Assembly: GCA_013001485.1 (NCBI GenBank)
Contig: JABDMN010000349.1
Span: 1-7,496, forward strand
DNA from: Acidimicrobiia bacterium
GTDB lineage: Bacteria; Actinomycetota; Acidimicrobiia; Spongiisociales; UBA5794
Reading direction: 5' to 3'
Length of the DNA: 7,496 nt
The position numbers and the translations under genes were made by a program. The first letter of the stretch is position 1. The number at the start of each line of letters is the position of its first letter. Below, piece after piece: positions 1 through 5,568 of this stretch. The notes under the pieces are model-generated. The model was not told where the DNA came from and searched no databases. It saw nothing but the letters and a program-made list of their open reading frames with translations.

Positions 1-809
1 CGACCCCTCTCATCTACTGCCACGGCTTTCCAACGAACCGAATCGAATATGAAGTCGTAAACCAAGAGGTCGAGAACGCAGGGCTATCTGCCCGCGTGGT
101 CGTGCTCGACCGGCCCGGCTACGGGTCCTCGTCGTTCCAACCAGGACGGAAGCTGCTCGATTGGCCAAACGATGTCGCCGAAGCAGCGGACCAGCTCGGG
201 ATCGAAGAGTTCGCGGTGCTGGGCACATCTGGCGGCGGACCATATGCGTTGGCCTGCGCTGCGGCGATGCCAGATCGGGTCACCCGGCTCGGATTGGTCG
301 TTGCCGTTGGTCCTGCCGACGCCCCGGGAATGGACCGATCCCTCATCGGCACGAGCATCTCACGGTTTGGCCTCGTGCGGCGCATTCAGTTCGGTTTGAC
401 GGCGATGGGCCTCAACAAGGGACGCGACGACCAGATTCTCGACCAGACCATCGCCAGTCTTGGCGAAGTCGACCGACCGTTCCTGACGGACGCCGCCAGG
501 AAGGACTGGTTCCTCCGAATGATGCGTGAAGCGCTGAAGCAAGGAGGGCGTCCGGCCGCCTACGACGCCGGGATCTACCTGGACTCCTGGGGTCTCGACG
601 TATCCGCAGTCACCACGGAGACCCATCTCTGGTACGGCGGCGGCGACGAAACGGTCCCCGCTCAAGTTGGAGAGTGGCTTGCCGGCCAGCTGCCCAACTC
701 AAACCTCGTCGTGTGGCCCGAACATGGGCACTTCACCTGGATGGCTTCGGCCCAGGCTGCCGAGGCCGTGGCCAAGACCAGCGGAGTGGCCGCCGGACCG
801 CGCGTCTAG
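1..809 (+). CDS. Alpha/beta-fold hydrolase, 3' part (5' end outside window)
   Basis: The reading frame is open from the first base (first whole codon at nt 3) to TAG at 807-809, giving 268 visible residues. The visible fragment starts with TPLIYCHGFP, the oxyanion-loop HG motif that normally lies some 25-35 residues from the N-terminus of this fold, so only a short N-terminal piece is missing. An internal GTG at 96 would delete that motif and is not the start. Fragment residues: nucleophile elbow GTSGGG with Ser76 (codon 228-230), likely acid Asp215 in GGGDETVP, and likely base His243 in EHGHFTW. This is a complete Ser-Asp-His triad with a cap-like helical segment between about residues 100 and 195. 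There is no visible membrane segment. The family includes esterases, lipases, epoxide hydrolases and haloperoxidase-like enzymes; the substrate cannot be told. The gene is convergent with the minus-strand operon and ends 161 nt from it. Confidence 0.9.
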   Translation, partial: TPLIYCHGFPTNRIEYEVVNQEVENAGLSARVVVLDRPGYGSSSFQPGRKLLDWPNDVAEAADQLGIEEFAVLGTSGGGPYALACAAAMPDRVTRLGLVVAVGPADAPGMDRSLIGTSISRFGLVRRIQFGLTAMGLNKGRDDQILDQTIASLGEVDRPFLTDAARKDWFLRMMREALKQGGRPAAYDAGIYLDSWGLDVSAVTTETHLWYGGGDETVPAQVGEWLAGQLPNSNLVVWPEHGHFTWMASAQAAEAVAKTSGVAAGPRV

Positions 810-843
810 GGCGTCTGGGCGAAGCAGCGACACAAACGAGAGT

Positions 844-869
844 CGATTCGAGAACGCAACCTCGAGTCG
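844..869. repeat. Inverted repeat, 9-bp stem with 8-nt loop
   Basis: Arms CGATTCGAG (844-852) and CTCGAGTCG (861-869) pair over nine positions with a single T-G wobble (847/866), enclosing the loop AACGCAAC. It lies 34 nt after the hydrolase stop and has no T-tract on either side. It is the first of three consecutive hairpins in the convergent gap 810-970. It could stabilise or end transcripts, or be neutral intergenic structure. Confidence 0.5.
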
Positions 870-878
870 GAACGAACC

Positions 879-906
879 ACCCTCTCCCCCCAACCCCCCT
901 CTCCCA
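879..906. repeat. C-rich mirror repeat; four-tract G-quadruplex motif on the minus strand
   Basis: On the plus strand, positions 880-891 read C3-TCT-C6. After AA (892-893), positions 894-905 read the exact mirror image, C6-TCT-C3, and flanking A879/A906 extend the symmetry to 28 nt. The minus strand therefore reads G3-AGA-G6-TT-G6-AGA-G3, which fits the standard G3+N1-7 quadruplex pattern with loops of 3, 2 and 3 nt. Apart from the central AA, the tract is polypyrimidine on one strand, and mirror repeats of that kind can also form intramolecular triplexes. It lies about 65 nt beyond the stop codon of the minus-strand operon's last gene, so read-through RNA from that operon would carry the G-rich strand. 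Folding in vivo is inference. Confidence 0.6.
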
Positions 907-920
907 AAGGGCGAGGGGGG
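894..920. repeat. Very GC-rich inverted repeat (hairpin), 11 of 12 pairs
   Basis: The left arm 894-905 (C6-TCT-C3) pairs with the right arm 909-920 (G3-CGA-G6) around an AAA loop, with one mismatch (T902/C912). It shares its left arm with the mirror repeat, so quadruplex and hairpin forms would compete. The CCCTCTCCC...GGGCGAGGGG pattern resembles short GC-rich intergenic repeats that occur in many copies in some bacterial genomes. No second copy is visible in this window, so its membership of a repeat family is unproven. No T-tract follows on either strand. Confidence 0.6.
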
Positions 921-933
921 CGACGCTCGTTGT

Positions 934-970
934 CTTACGCGCGGGATTGCGCGTAAGTCGATTTTGTCAT
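934..970 (+). terminator. Terminator-like hairpin after the alpha/beta-hydrolase gene
   Basis: Perfect 9-bp arms CTTACGCGC (934-942) and GCGCGTAAG (949-957) enclose the loop GGGATT. On the plus strand they are followed by TCGATTTTGTCATTT, an interrupted T-rich run, as in a weak intrinsic terminator. On the minus strand the sequence after the stem has no T-run, so it should act mainly on the plus-strand hydrolase transcript. It ends directly against the stop codon of the convergent VOC gene at 971. The distance from the hydrolase stop (about 125 nt) is long but not unusual for a shared convergent gap. Confidence 0.5.
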
Positions 971-1339
971 TTACCCCAGGTGCTCCCAGAAACGTTGGAT
1001 CTCGACGAGATAGCCGTCCGGGTCACGGGCGAAGAGGTGGGTGATCTCGAATTCCGGGTAATCCGTTGGGGGCTTTTCGATGGTCACGGCGGCAGCGGCA
1101 AGCCGTTCACCCCAACCTGCGATGTCGTCGGCAACCAGGGTCAGGATGACGCGATCGTCCGGCTCGAACGGCTCCGTGGCCACGCAGACGCCGAGAAAGC
1201 CGTCGCCCGACACCCGAAAGATGCGACATGCGCCCTGGTCACGCACCAACTCGAGACCGAGCACTCCCCCGTAGAAGGCCGAGGATCGATCGATGTCCGC
1301 GACCCGCACGAACGTGACGAGCTGATCGAAGCCGCTCAC
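971..1339 (-). CDS. VOC family protein (glyoxalase/bleomycin-resistance/dioxygenase fold)
   Basis: A 122-residue single-domain protein. The N-terminal strand-helix stretch VTFVRVADIDRSSAFYGGVL (8-27) is typical of a first beta-alpha-beta module of the vicinal oxygen chelate fold. The second module ends with THLFARDPDGYLVEIQRF (100-117), the usual FxDPDGxxxEl signature, with Glu113 as the likely metal ligand. The usual first-strand ligand His is absent; Gln6 is the nearest candidate, so metal binding is uncertain. Such short proteins usually dimerise. The start is GTG at 1339-1337, overlapping the gltX stop by 4 bp (GTGA), so it is probably made by translational coupling as the last gene of the operon; the stop is TAA. 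The family covers glyoxalase I, drug-binding proteins, epimerases and ring-cleavage dioxygenases, and the specific role is not readable. Confidence 0.85.
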   Translation of the reverse strand: MSGFDQLVTFVRVADIDRSSAFYGGVLGLELVRDQGACRIFRVSGDGFLGVCVATEPFEPDDRVILTLVADDIAGWGERLAAAAVTIEKPPTDYPEFEITHLFARDPDGYLVEIQRFWEHLG

Positions 1340-2772
1340 AGCCGAGCCGCAGCAGCCTGTAGACGCTCCAGGGTGCGCTCACGGCCCAGCACAGCCATCG
1401 ACTCGAAGAGGGGTGGACTCACCGACGACCCGGCAATCGCGACCCGCAGCGGTTGCAGACCCTTGCGGGCTGACAGTTCGTTCTCCTCGAGCATCAGGCG
1501 AAGCGCCGCCTCGATGTGTTCCGTGTCCCACCTTTCGAGCCCCGTGAGGCGATCCAGTGCTTTCTCAACCGCAAGGGGGGCGTCGTCGCCCTTCATCACC
1601 TTGTCCCAGGACGTCTCGTCGTACCCGAACTCGCCGAACACGAACCGCACCTGCGGCGCGATCTCGGTGAGCCGCTTGGCCCGCTCCTGCACCAGTGGGG
1701 CCAGCTCGTCGAACTGGGATCGCTCGGCATCATTGAGCTGCCGGCCCAGGTCGTCCTCGACCAGGGGCAACACCGCTGCCACGAACTCATGCTCGGACAT
1801 CTCGCGGATGTAGATGCCGTTGAGCCACTCCAGCTTCTGAGGGTCGAACACGGCCGGATTGCGCGACACCGCGCCGATGTCGAAACGTTCCACCATCGAG
1901 TCCAGGTCGATCACTGTGTCCTCATCCCCCGGAGACCAACCGAGGAGCGCCAGATAGTTGACCATCGCCTCCGGAACGATGCCGGCGTCGCGATAAGCGC
2001 GCAGCGCAGTGTCGCCGTGGCGTTTGGACAGCTTCTTGCCGTCGGGCCCCATCAGCAGCGACAGATGGGCGTAGGTCGCCGACTCGGCACCCATCGCTTG
2101 GGTGATGAGGATGTGCTTGGGCGTGGACGACAGCAAGTCCTCGCCGCGGATCACGTGCGTGATTTCGTAGTCGACGTCGTCGACCGTGGACGCCAGGTGA
2201 TAGGTCGGCGATCCGTTGGACCGCAGGATCACGAAGTCCTCGATCTGGACGTGGTCGAACTCCATGTCACCACGCACGACATCCACGAACTCCGTTGAGC
2301 CGGGCCGAGGAACTCGGAACCGGATCGGAGCAGCCTCACCGAGCTCGACGCGGCGTGCCGCCTCGTCGGCCGGCGGTTCCAGCGAACCGTCGTAAGCGGG
2401 AGGCCGACCTTCCTGCTGGGCCGCCTTACGGAACGCGTCAAGGGCTTCGTTCGTGGCCAGGGAGTAGTACGCCTTCCCGTCCGCGACGAGCTGCTCAGCA
2501 ACGTCGCGATACCGGTCGAACCGGCTCGATTGGCGGTAGTCGCCGTGCGGACCGCCTCGCTCGACACCCTCATCCCAATCGAGTCCGAGCCAGGCCATGC
2601 CCGCGTAGATGTCGTCGCGGTACGTGTCCTCGCTCCGCTCGGCGTCCGTGTCGTCGCTCCGAAGGATGAAAGTCCCCCCGGCCTTCCGGGCCACCAGATA
2701 GTTGAACAACGCCGTGCGAGCGCCCCCGACATGGAGGTACCCGGTTGGCGAAGGGGCGAAGCGAACCCTCAT
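1336..2772 (-). CDS. gltX: Glutamyl-tRNA synthetase (GluRS), class I
   Basis: Attaches L-glutamate to tRNA-Glu using ATP in the cytoplasm; by family, in bacteria lacking GlnRS it may also mischarge tRNA-Gln for GatCAB. The 478-residue protein has the usual bacterial GluRS length. The Rossmann start RFAPSPTGYLHVGG holds the HIGH-type motif HVGG (14-17), followed by LRSDDTD (37-43), the ITHVIRGEDLLSSTPKH block (205-220) and the KMSKS-type loop KLSKR (247-251). A helical anticodon-binding region fills about 310-478. The protein has no cysteine, so the Cys-based zinc site found in some GluRS is absent. The reading frame stays open upstream to 3081, but that stretch overlaps the FAA-hydrolase gene and looks random. 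The ATG at 2772 is where homology begins, and it overlaps the upstream stop by 4 bp (ATGA). The downstream VOC gene overlaps by another 4 bp. Confidence 0.97.
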   Translation of the reverse strand: MRVRFAPSPTGYLHVGGARTALFNYLVARKAGGTFILRSDDTDAERSEDTYRDDIYAGMAWLGLDWDEGVERGGPHGDYRQSSRFDRYRDVAEQLVADGKAYYSLATNEALDAFRKAAQQEGRPPAYDGSLEPPADEAARRVELGEAAPIRFRVPRPGSTEFVDVVRGDMEFDHVQIEDFVILRSNGSPTYHLASTVDDVDYEITHVIRGEDLLSSTPKHILITQAMGAESATYAHLSLLMGPDGKKLSKRHGDTALRAYRDAGIVPEAMVNYLALLGWSPGDEDTVIDLDSMVERFDIGAVSRNPAVFDPQKLEWLNGIYIREMSEHEFVAAVLPLVEDDLGRQLNDAERSQFDELAPLVQERAKRLTEIAPQVRFVFGEFGYDETSWDKVMKGDDAPLAVEKALDRLTGLERWDTEHIEAALRLMLEENELSARKGLQPLRVAIAGSSVSPPLFESMAVLGRERTLERLQAAAARL

Positions 2773-3533
2773 GCCGCCACCACCGGATTGACCAGCACCC
2801 CGACTCCTTCGACCTCGACCTCCACCCGGTCGCCGTCGGTGATGGGACCGACTCCTGCGGGTGTCCCGGTCAGGATCACGTCGCCGGGCAACAGCGTCAT
2901 GATCTGGGAGACCCGCGAGACCAGCTCGCCAACACCGAACACCATGTCGACTGTCGATCCGGTCTGTCGGATGTCGCCGTTCACCCGGGAGATCACCGAC
3001 AGGCCTTCCGCCGGGTCGAGATCGGTGTCGATGGCAGGGCCCAACGGACAGAACGTGTCGAAGCCCTTCGCCCGAGTCCACTGCCCGTCGCGGCGCTGCA
3101 GATCTCGTGCCGTGACGTCGTTGGCCGCCGTGTATCCGAGGATGTGCGGCCCAACGTCCTCGATGGCGACCTTGCGGGTGACCGTCCCGATGACCACAGC
3201 CAGCTCGGCCTCGTGATGTACCTCATCGGAGTCCCGCGGGAGCCGGATCGGCTGGAGCGGGCCGATGATGGCGGTGGGTGGCTTGAGGAAGAAGATCGGC
3301 TCCTCAGGAACCTCCGATCCCATCTCTGCGGCGTGATCGACGTAGTTCCTGCCCACAGCCACGATCTTGGTGGGGATCACGGGAGACAGCAGTCGCACCT
3401 GTTCGAACGGGACCACAGTCTCGGTCGGCTCCCAGGCAACAAAGGGCGACCCCCGGTGGAGGCGAATGCCCTCCGGCTCCACAGCGCCGTAGGTGATGTC
3501 GTCGACGGCAGACTCGACACGTACGATCTTCAT
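2769..3533 (-). CDS. Fumarylacetoacetate hydrolase (FAA) family protein
   Basis: A 254-residue FAH-fold enzyme. After a short N-terminal domain come the conserved GRNYVDHAAE (61-70, with His67), FFLKPPTAIIG (81-91, with Lys84), metal ligands Glu108 and Glu110 in HHEAELAVVIG, Asp139 in YTAANDVTARDLQ, Lys156 in AKGFDTFCPLGP, and GTPAGVGP (223-230). All expected Mg/Mn-site residues are present, so it should be active. Members hydrolyse, decarboxylate or isomerise beta-diketo and oxo-acids (acylpyruvases, oxaloacetate decarboxylases or tautomerases, 2-hydroxyhepta-2,4-diene-1,7-dioate isomerase). The length and motifs fit the acylpyruvase/FAHD1-like group better than true fumarylacetoacetase, but the substrate is inference. 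Start is ATG at 3533, 27 nt after the thioesterase stop, with only a weak GAGAAG ribosome-binding sequence. The stop overlaps the gltX start by 4 bp. FAA-gltX adjacency is also seen in M. tuberculosis (Rv2993c-Rv2992c). Confidence 0.9.
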   Translation of the reverse strand: MKIVRVESAVDDITYGAVEPEGIRLHRGSPFVAWEPTETVVPFEQVRLLSPVIPTKIVAVGRNYVDHAAEMGSEVPEEPIFFLKPPTAIIGPLQPIRLPRDSDEVHHEAELAVVIGTVTRKVAIEDVGPHILGYTAANDVTARDLQRRDGQWTRAKGFDTFCPLGPAIDTDLDPAEGLSVISRVNGDIRQTGSTVDMVFGVGELVSRVSQIMTLLPGDVILTGTPAGVGPITDGDRVEVEVEGVGVLVNPVVAA

Positions 3534-3560
3534 CGCTTCTCGATCCTCATCGCATCGCCC

Positions 3561-4052
3561 TCATGGGTAGTACTCCCCTTCTTCGAAACGCTTGGTGAAG
3601 TGGTCGAGGCCCACCTCGAGAAACATCGCCGACGCCTCCACGGCCCGGACACCTGAGGTGTCGATTCCCTCGCCCTCGATGTACAGCTTGCGGCCATCTC
3701 GATGCGCGAGCCAGGCGACGCCGTGGAGAATGGAGTCCAGTTCGATCGGTACCAGGTAGTTCATCTCCAACTTCGCAGTCACAGCTGGCACGCCATGGGC
3801 GAGCAACACGTAGCCCATCAGATCGTCGAAGAAGGCGGCAACAGCGCCTCCGTGGACCAGCCCGGGACCGCCCTCGAACCGCTTCGGGAATGACAGCTCG
3901 GCGGCGACCCGGTCACCATCGAGGTGGGGGTAGAGGCCGAGGCCTTCGACCGTGTCAGGGCCGCAGACGAAACACGTGGCGAGGTGAAATCGCGGGAGCT
4001 CCGAGACGTGGTCAGGGATCTCGACGACGTCTCCGGAGAGATACCGGTACAT
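3561..4052 (-). CDS. PaaI/THEM4-like hotdog-fold acyl-CoA thioesterase
   Basis: A 163-residue single hotdog-domain protein of the 4HBT superfamily, likely hydrolysing an acyl-CoA thioester in the cytosol. An N-terminal CFVCGPDTVEGLGL block (27-40) matches the CxxCG...GL lead-in common to this subgroup. The core motif GLVHGGAVAAFFDDLMG (64-80) combines the HGG turn (67-69) with acidic residues Asp76/Asp77 on the central helix, where the catalytic carboxylate sits in PaaI-type enzymes. TAKLEMNYLVPI (92-103) is the following beta-strand with its conserved xNYLxPI ending. The ATG at 4052 shares one base with the upstream TGA (TGATG), implying coupled translation; the stop TGA is 27 nt before the FAA-hydrolase start. 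Acyl chain preference is unknown. The neighbouring ilvE and FAA-hydrolase genes hint at branched-chain or oxo-acid derived acyl groups, which is speculation. Confidence 0.87.
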   Translation of the reverse strand: MYRYLSGDVVEIPDHVSELPRFHLATCFVCGPDTVEGLGLYPHLDGDRVAAELSFPKRFEGGPGLVHGGAVAAFFDDLMGYVLLAHGVPAVTAKLEMNYLVPIELDSILHGVAWLAHRDGRKLYIEGEGIDTSGVRAVEASAMFLEVGLDHFTKRFEEGEYYP

Positions 4053-4573
4053 CAGAGAGCGACGAGACGCTCGCCGGCTGCGACCCGCGCCCAGACCTCA
4101 TCCGGGCCTTGCCTGAGAACGTCGAGACTGACAGCACCCACGAGTGTGCGGGCCTTGCCCGGCTTGTGGGCGATGTCGGCGAACCAGGTGGACCGGTCGG
4201 CGGCGAGGCTGTCCAGCACGGCCTGGGGCATCCCGTCGCTCTCGTAGCCGAGGATCAGAGCAGCGATCTTGACGTCGGTCTGCGTCGGCGCCCTGCCGAA
4301 GTGGCTGGACCGAGCGCCGGCTACGGCCGCAAGGGCGGCCATGACATCAGCGCGGCGTTCTCCTTCGCCCGGCTCGTAGCCAGACTCGGCGAGCAACCGG
4401 TACACGAAGCCCGTGTCCGGCCCGGGTGTCCCGAAGGCTCCGCCCCAAGGGACGTCGTCGGGATGATTCAGCTCACCGGGACGGTCCGGCGACCATCCGT
4501 CTGGCGGGGACGGTTTGGCGACCGGGCGTGGCAGATCGGATATCTCGAGCTCGATGTTCGGCTGTTGGCCCAT
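4052..4573 (-). CDS. Conserved-looking hypothetical protein, 173 aa, function unknown
   Basis: I do not recognise a characterised family. The first about 55 residues are rich in proline, glycine and aspartate (many P and D residues, then GGAFGTPGPDTGF at 44-56), suggesting an extended or loosely folded lead. Residues about 57-173 look mainly alpha-helical and alanine-rich, with helices around 72-90 (RRADVMAALAAVAGARSS), FGRAPTQTDVKIAALILGY (92-110) and the C-terminal PDEVWARVAAGERLVAL. There is no cysteine, no signal peptide and no convincing membrane span. The segment 101-110 is hydrophobic but short. Start is ATG at 4573, 35 nt after the ilvE stop, with no clear Shine-Dalgarno but a TAGCAT box 7 nt upstream. 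The stop shares a base with the thioesterase start. Codon usage matches its neighbours and the gene sits within a coupled operon, so it is very likely expressed. A regulatory or accessory role is possible but unsupported. Confidence 0.8.
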   Translation of the reverse strand: MGQQPNIELEISDLPRPVAKPSPPDGWSPDRPGELNHPDDVPWGGAFGTPGPDTGFVYRLLAESGYEPGEGERRADVMAALAAVAGARSSHFGRAPTQTDVKIAALILGYESDGMPQAVLDSLAADRSTWFADIAHKPGKARTLVGAVSLDVLRQGPDEVWARVAAGERLVAL

Positions 4574-4580
4574 GCCCGTG

Positions 4581-4586
4581 ATGCTA
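4581..4586 (-). promoter_or_regulatory. Candidate -10 box for a leaderless transcript of the 173-aa gene
   Basis: The minus strand reads TAGCAT, then 7 nt, then the ATG at 4573. This fits TANNNT at the spacing seen for leaderless actinobacterial mRNAs, where transcription begins at the start codon. The gene lacks a good Shine-Dalgarno sequence, which is consistent with that. No convincing -35 box is visible at 16-18 nt further upstream. A short motif like this can occur by chance, so this is tentative. Confidence 0.25.
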
Positions 4587-4608
4587 TCGGTTCGTCGCGG
4601 TGGTTCGG

Positions 4609-5523
4609 CTACACCGATTCGAGCCAGTGCGAATACCGCTCGTTCTCACCCTTGACGACACCCATGAACAGGTCCTGGGCGCGTCTGGTGACGGGTCCCG
4701 GCTTGCCCTCGCCAACGGGACGATCGTCGACCTCACGGATCGGCGTGACCTCGGCAGCGGTCCCGGTGAAGAACAGCTCGTCGGAGATGTACAGGTCAGA
4801 CCGCAGCAGATCCTTCTCCACCACTGTGTATCCGTCGTCCTGGAGCAACTCAATGACGGAGTTGCGGGTGATCCCGTCCAGGATCCCGGCCGACCGGGGC
4901 GGAGTGAGCACCCGGTCACCCTGGACCGCGAAGAGATTCTCGCCTGAGCCCTCGGAGACCTGGCCATCGGCGTTGAGCAGCACGGCCTCGTCGTATCCGT
5001 TGCGAAGCGCTTCCTGCTTGGCCATCACCGAGTTCAGGTACTGGCCGGTGCCTTTGGCAGCGGGGATGAAGCTGTCGTGACTGATGCGACGCCATGAGGA
5101 GACGGCGACACGGATGCCGTTGGCGAGACCTTCCTCGCCGAGATAGGCGCCCCACTCCCAGGTGGCCATCATCGTGTGGCACGTGGCGCCTGCGGGATTG
5201 AGACCCATCGACCCGGTGCCGTAGAACACCAGCGGCCGCAGGTAACACGACTGGTGCCCGTTGGCGGCGATGAGCGCCTTGGCCTCGGCGACCAGTTTGT
5301 CGGCGCTCCACTCGATCGGCAGGCCGTAGGCCTTGGACGAGTTGATGAGCCTGACCATGTGATCCGTCAGCCGGAATACCGCCGGCCCATCACTCGTCTC
5401 GTAGGCACGAATGCCCTCGAATACCCCTGTCCCGTAGTGCAGACCGTGGGCGAGGACGTGAATTGTGGCGTCGTCCCACGGGACGAGCTCACCGTCGAAC
5501 CAGATGTTCTTTGTGGGCTCCAT
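4609..5523 (-). CDS. ilvE: Branched-chain amino-acid aminotransferase
   Basis: A PLP-dependent class IV transaminase exchanging amino groups between glutamate/2-oxoglutarate and leucine, isoleucine or valine and their 2-oxo acids. It catalyses the last step of their synthesis or the first of their breakdown. At 304 residues it has the usual length of the E. coli IlvE-type enzyme. Visible landmarks are HGLHYGTGVFEGIRAY (26-41), HMVRL with phosphate-contacting Arg58 (55-59), the Schiff-base lysine Lys157 in IPAAKGTGQYLNSVMAK, DEAVLLNADGQVSEGSGENLF (178-198) with Glu191, GILDGITR (213-220), and the C-terminal ELFFTGTAAEVTPI (249-262). Start is ATG at 5523, where homology begins, 45 nt after the S9 peptidase stop. 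Its ribosome-binding sequence is poor (GGCGG abutting the ATG). D-amino-acid transaminase and aminodeoxychorismate lyase share the fold, but the FEGIRAY and TGTAAEVTPI blocks favour IlvE. Confidence 0.95.
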   Translation of the reverse strand: MEPTKNIWFDGELVPWDDATIHVLAHGLHYGTGVFEGIRAYETSDGPAVFRLTDHMVRLINSSKAYGLPIEWSADKLVAEAKALIAANGHQSCYLRPLVFYGTGSMGLNPAGATCHTMMATWEWGAYLGEEGLANGIRVAVSSWRRISHDSFIPAAKGTGQYLNSVMAKQEALRNGYDEAVLLNADGQVSEGSGENLFAVQGDRVLTPPRSAGILDGITRNSVIELLQDDGYTVVEKDLLRSDLYISDELFFTGTAAEVTPIREVDDRPVGEGKPGPVTRRAQDLFMGVVKGENERYSHWLESV

Positions 5524-5529
5524 CCGCCG

Positions 5530-5535
5530 ATTCTG
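5530..5535 (-). promoter_or_regulatory. Weak candidate -10 box upstream of ilvE
   Basis: The 45-nt gap between the peptidase stop and ilvE contains CAGAAT on the minus strand, 6 nt before the ilvE ATG (four of six matches to TATAAT). A start site at or next to the ATG would make ilvE leaderless, in line with its lack of a well-placed Shine-Dalgarno. No -35 element is recognisable. Transcription by read-through from the peptidase gene is at least as likely. Confidence 0.15.
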
Positions 5536-5568
5536 GCATAGCCACCCGCTCGGCGAAATGCTCCGGGC

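Noticed and set aside
674..1813. Long plus-strand open frame (379 codons) spanning the hydrolase end, the gap and the VOC/gltX genes
   Set aside because: It overlaps three genes with clear family motifs in other frames, crosses the hairpin-rich gap, and its product is Arg/Ser-rich without recognisable domains: a shadow of GC-rich codon usage.
2773..3081. N-terminal extension of gltX by about 103 residues
   Set aside because: The extension is in a different frame over the FAA-hydrolase gene and is Arg-rich nonsense. GluRS homology begins exactly at the ATG at 2772.
3530..3550. Six-codon upstream reading frame (MRIEKR) whose TGA overlaps the FAA-hydrolase ATG
   Set aside because: Too short, with no regulatory codon bias or stem-loops that would suggest attenuation; likely chance from repeated GATG triplets.
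3890..5080. Long plus-strand open frame (396 codons) opposite the thioesterase, unknown and ilvE genes
   Set aside because: It lies antisense to ilvE, whose motifs are certain. The translation is low-complexity and rich in Arg/Gly/Ser with no family signature.
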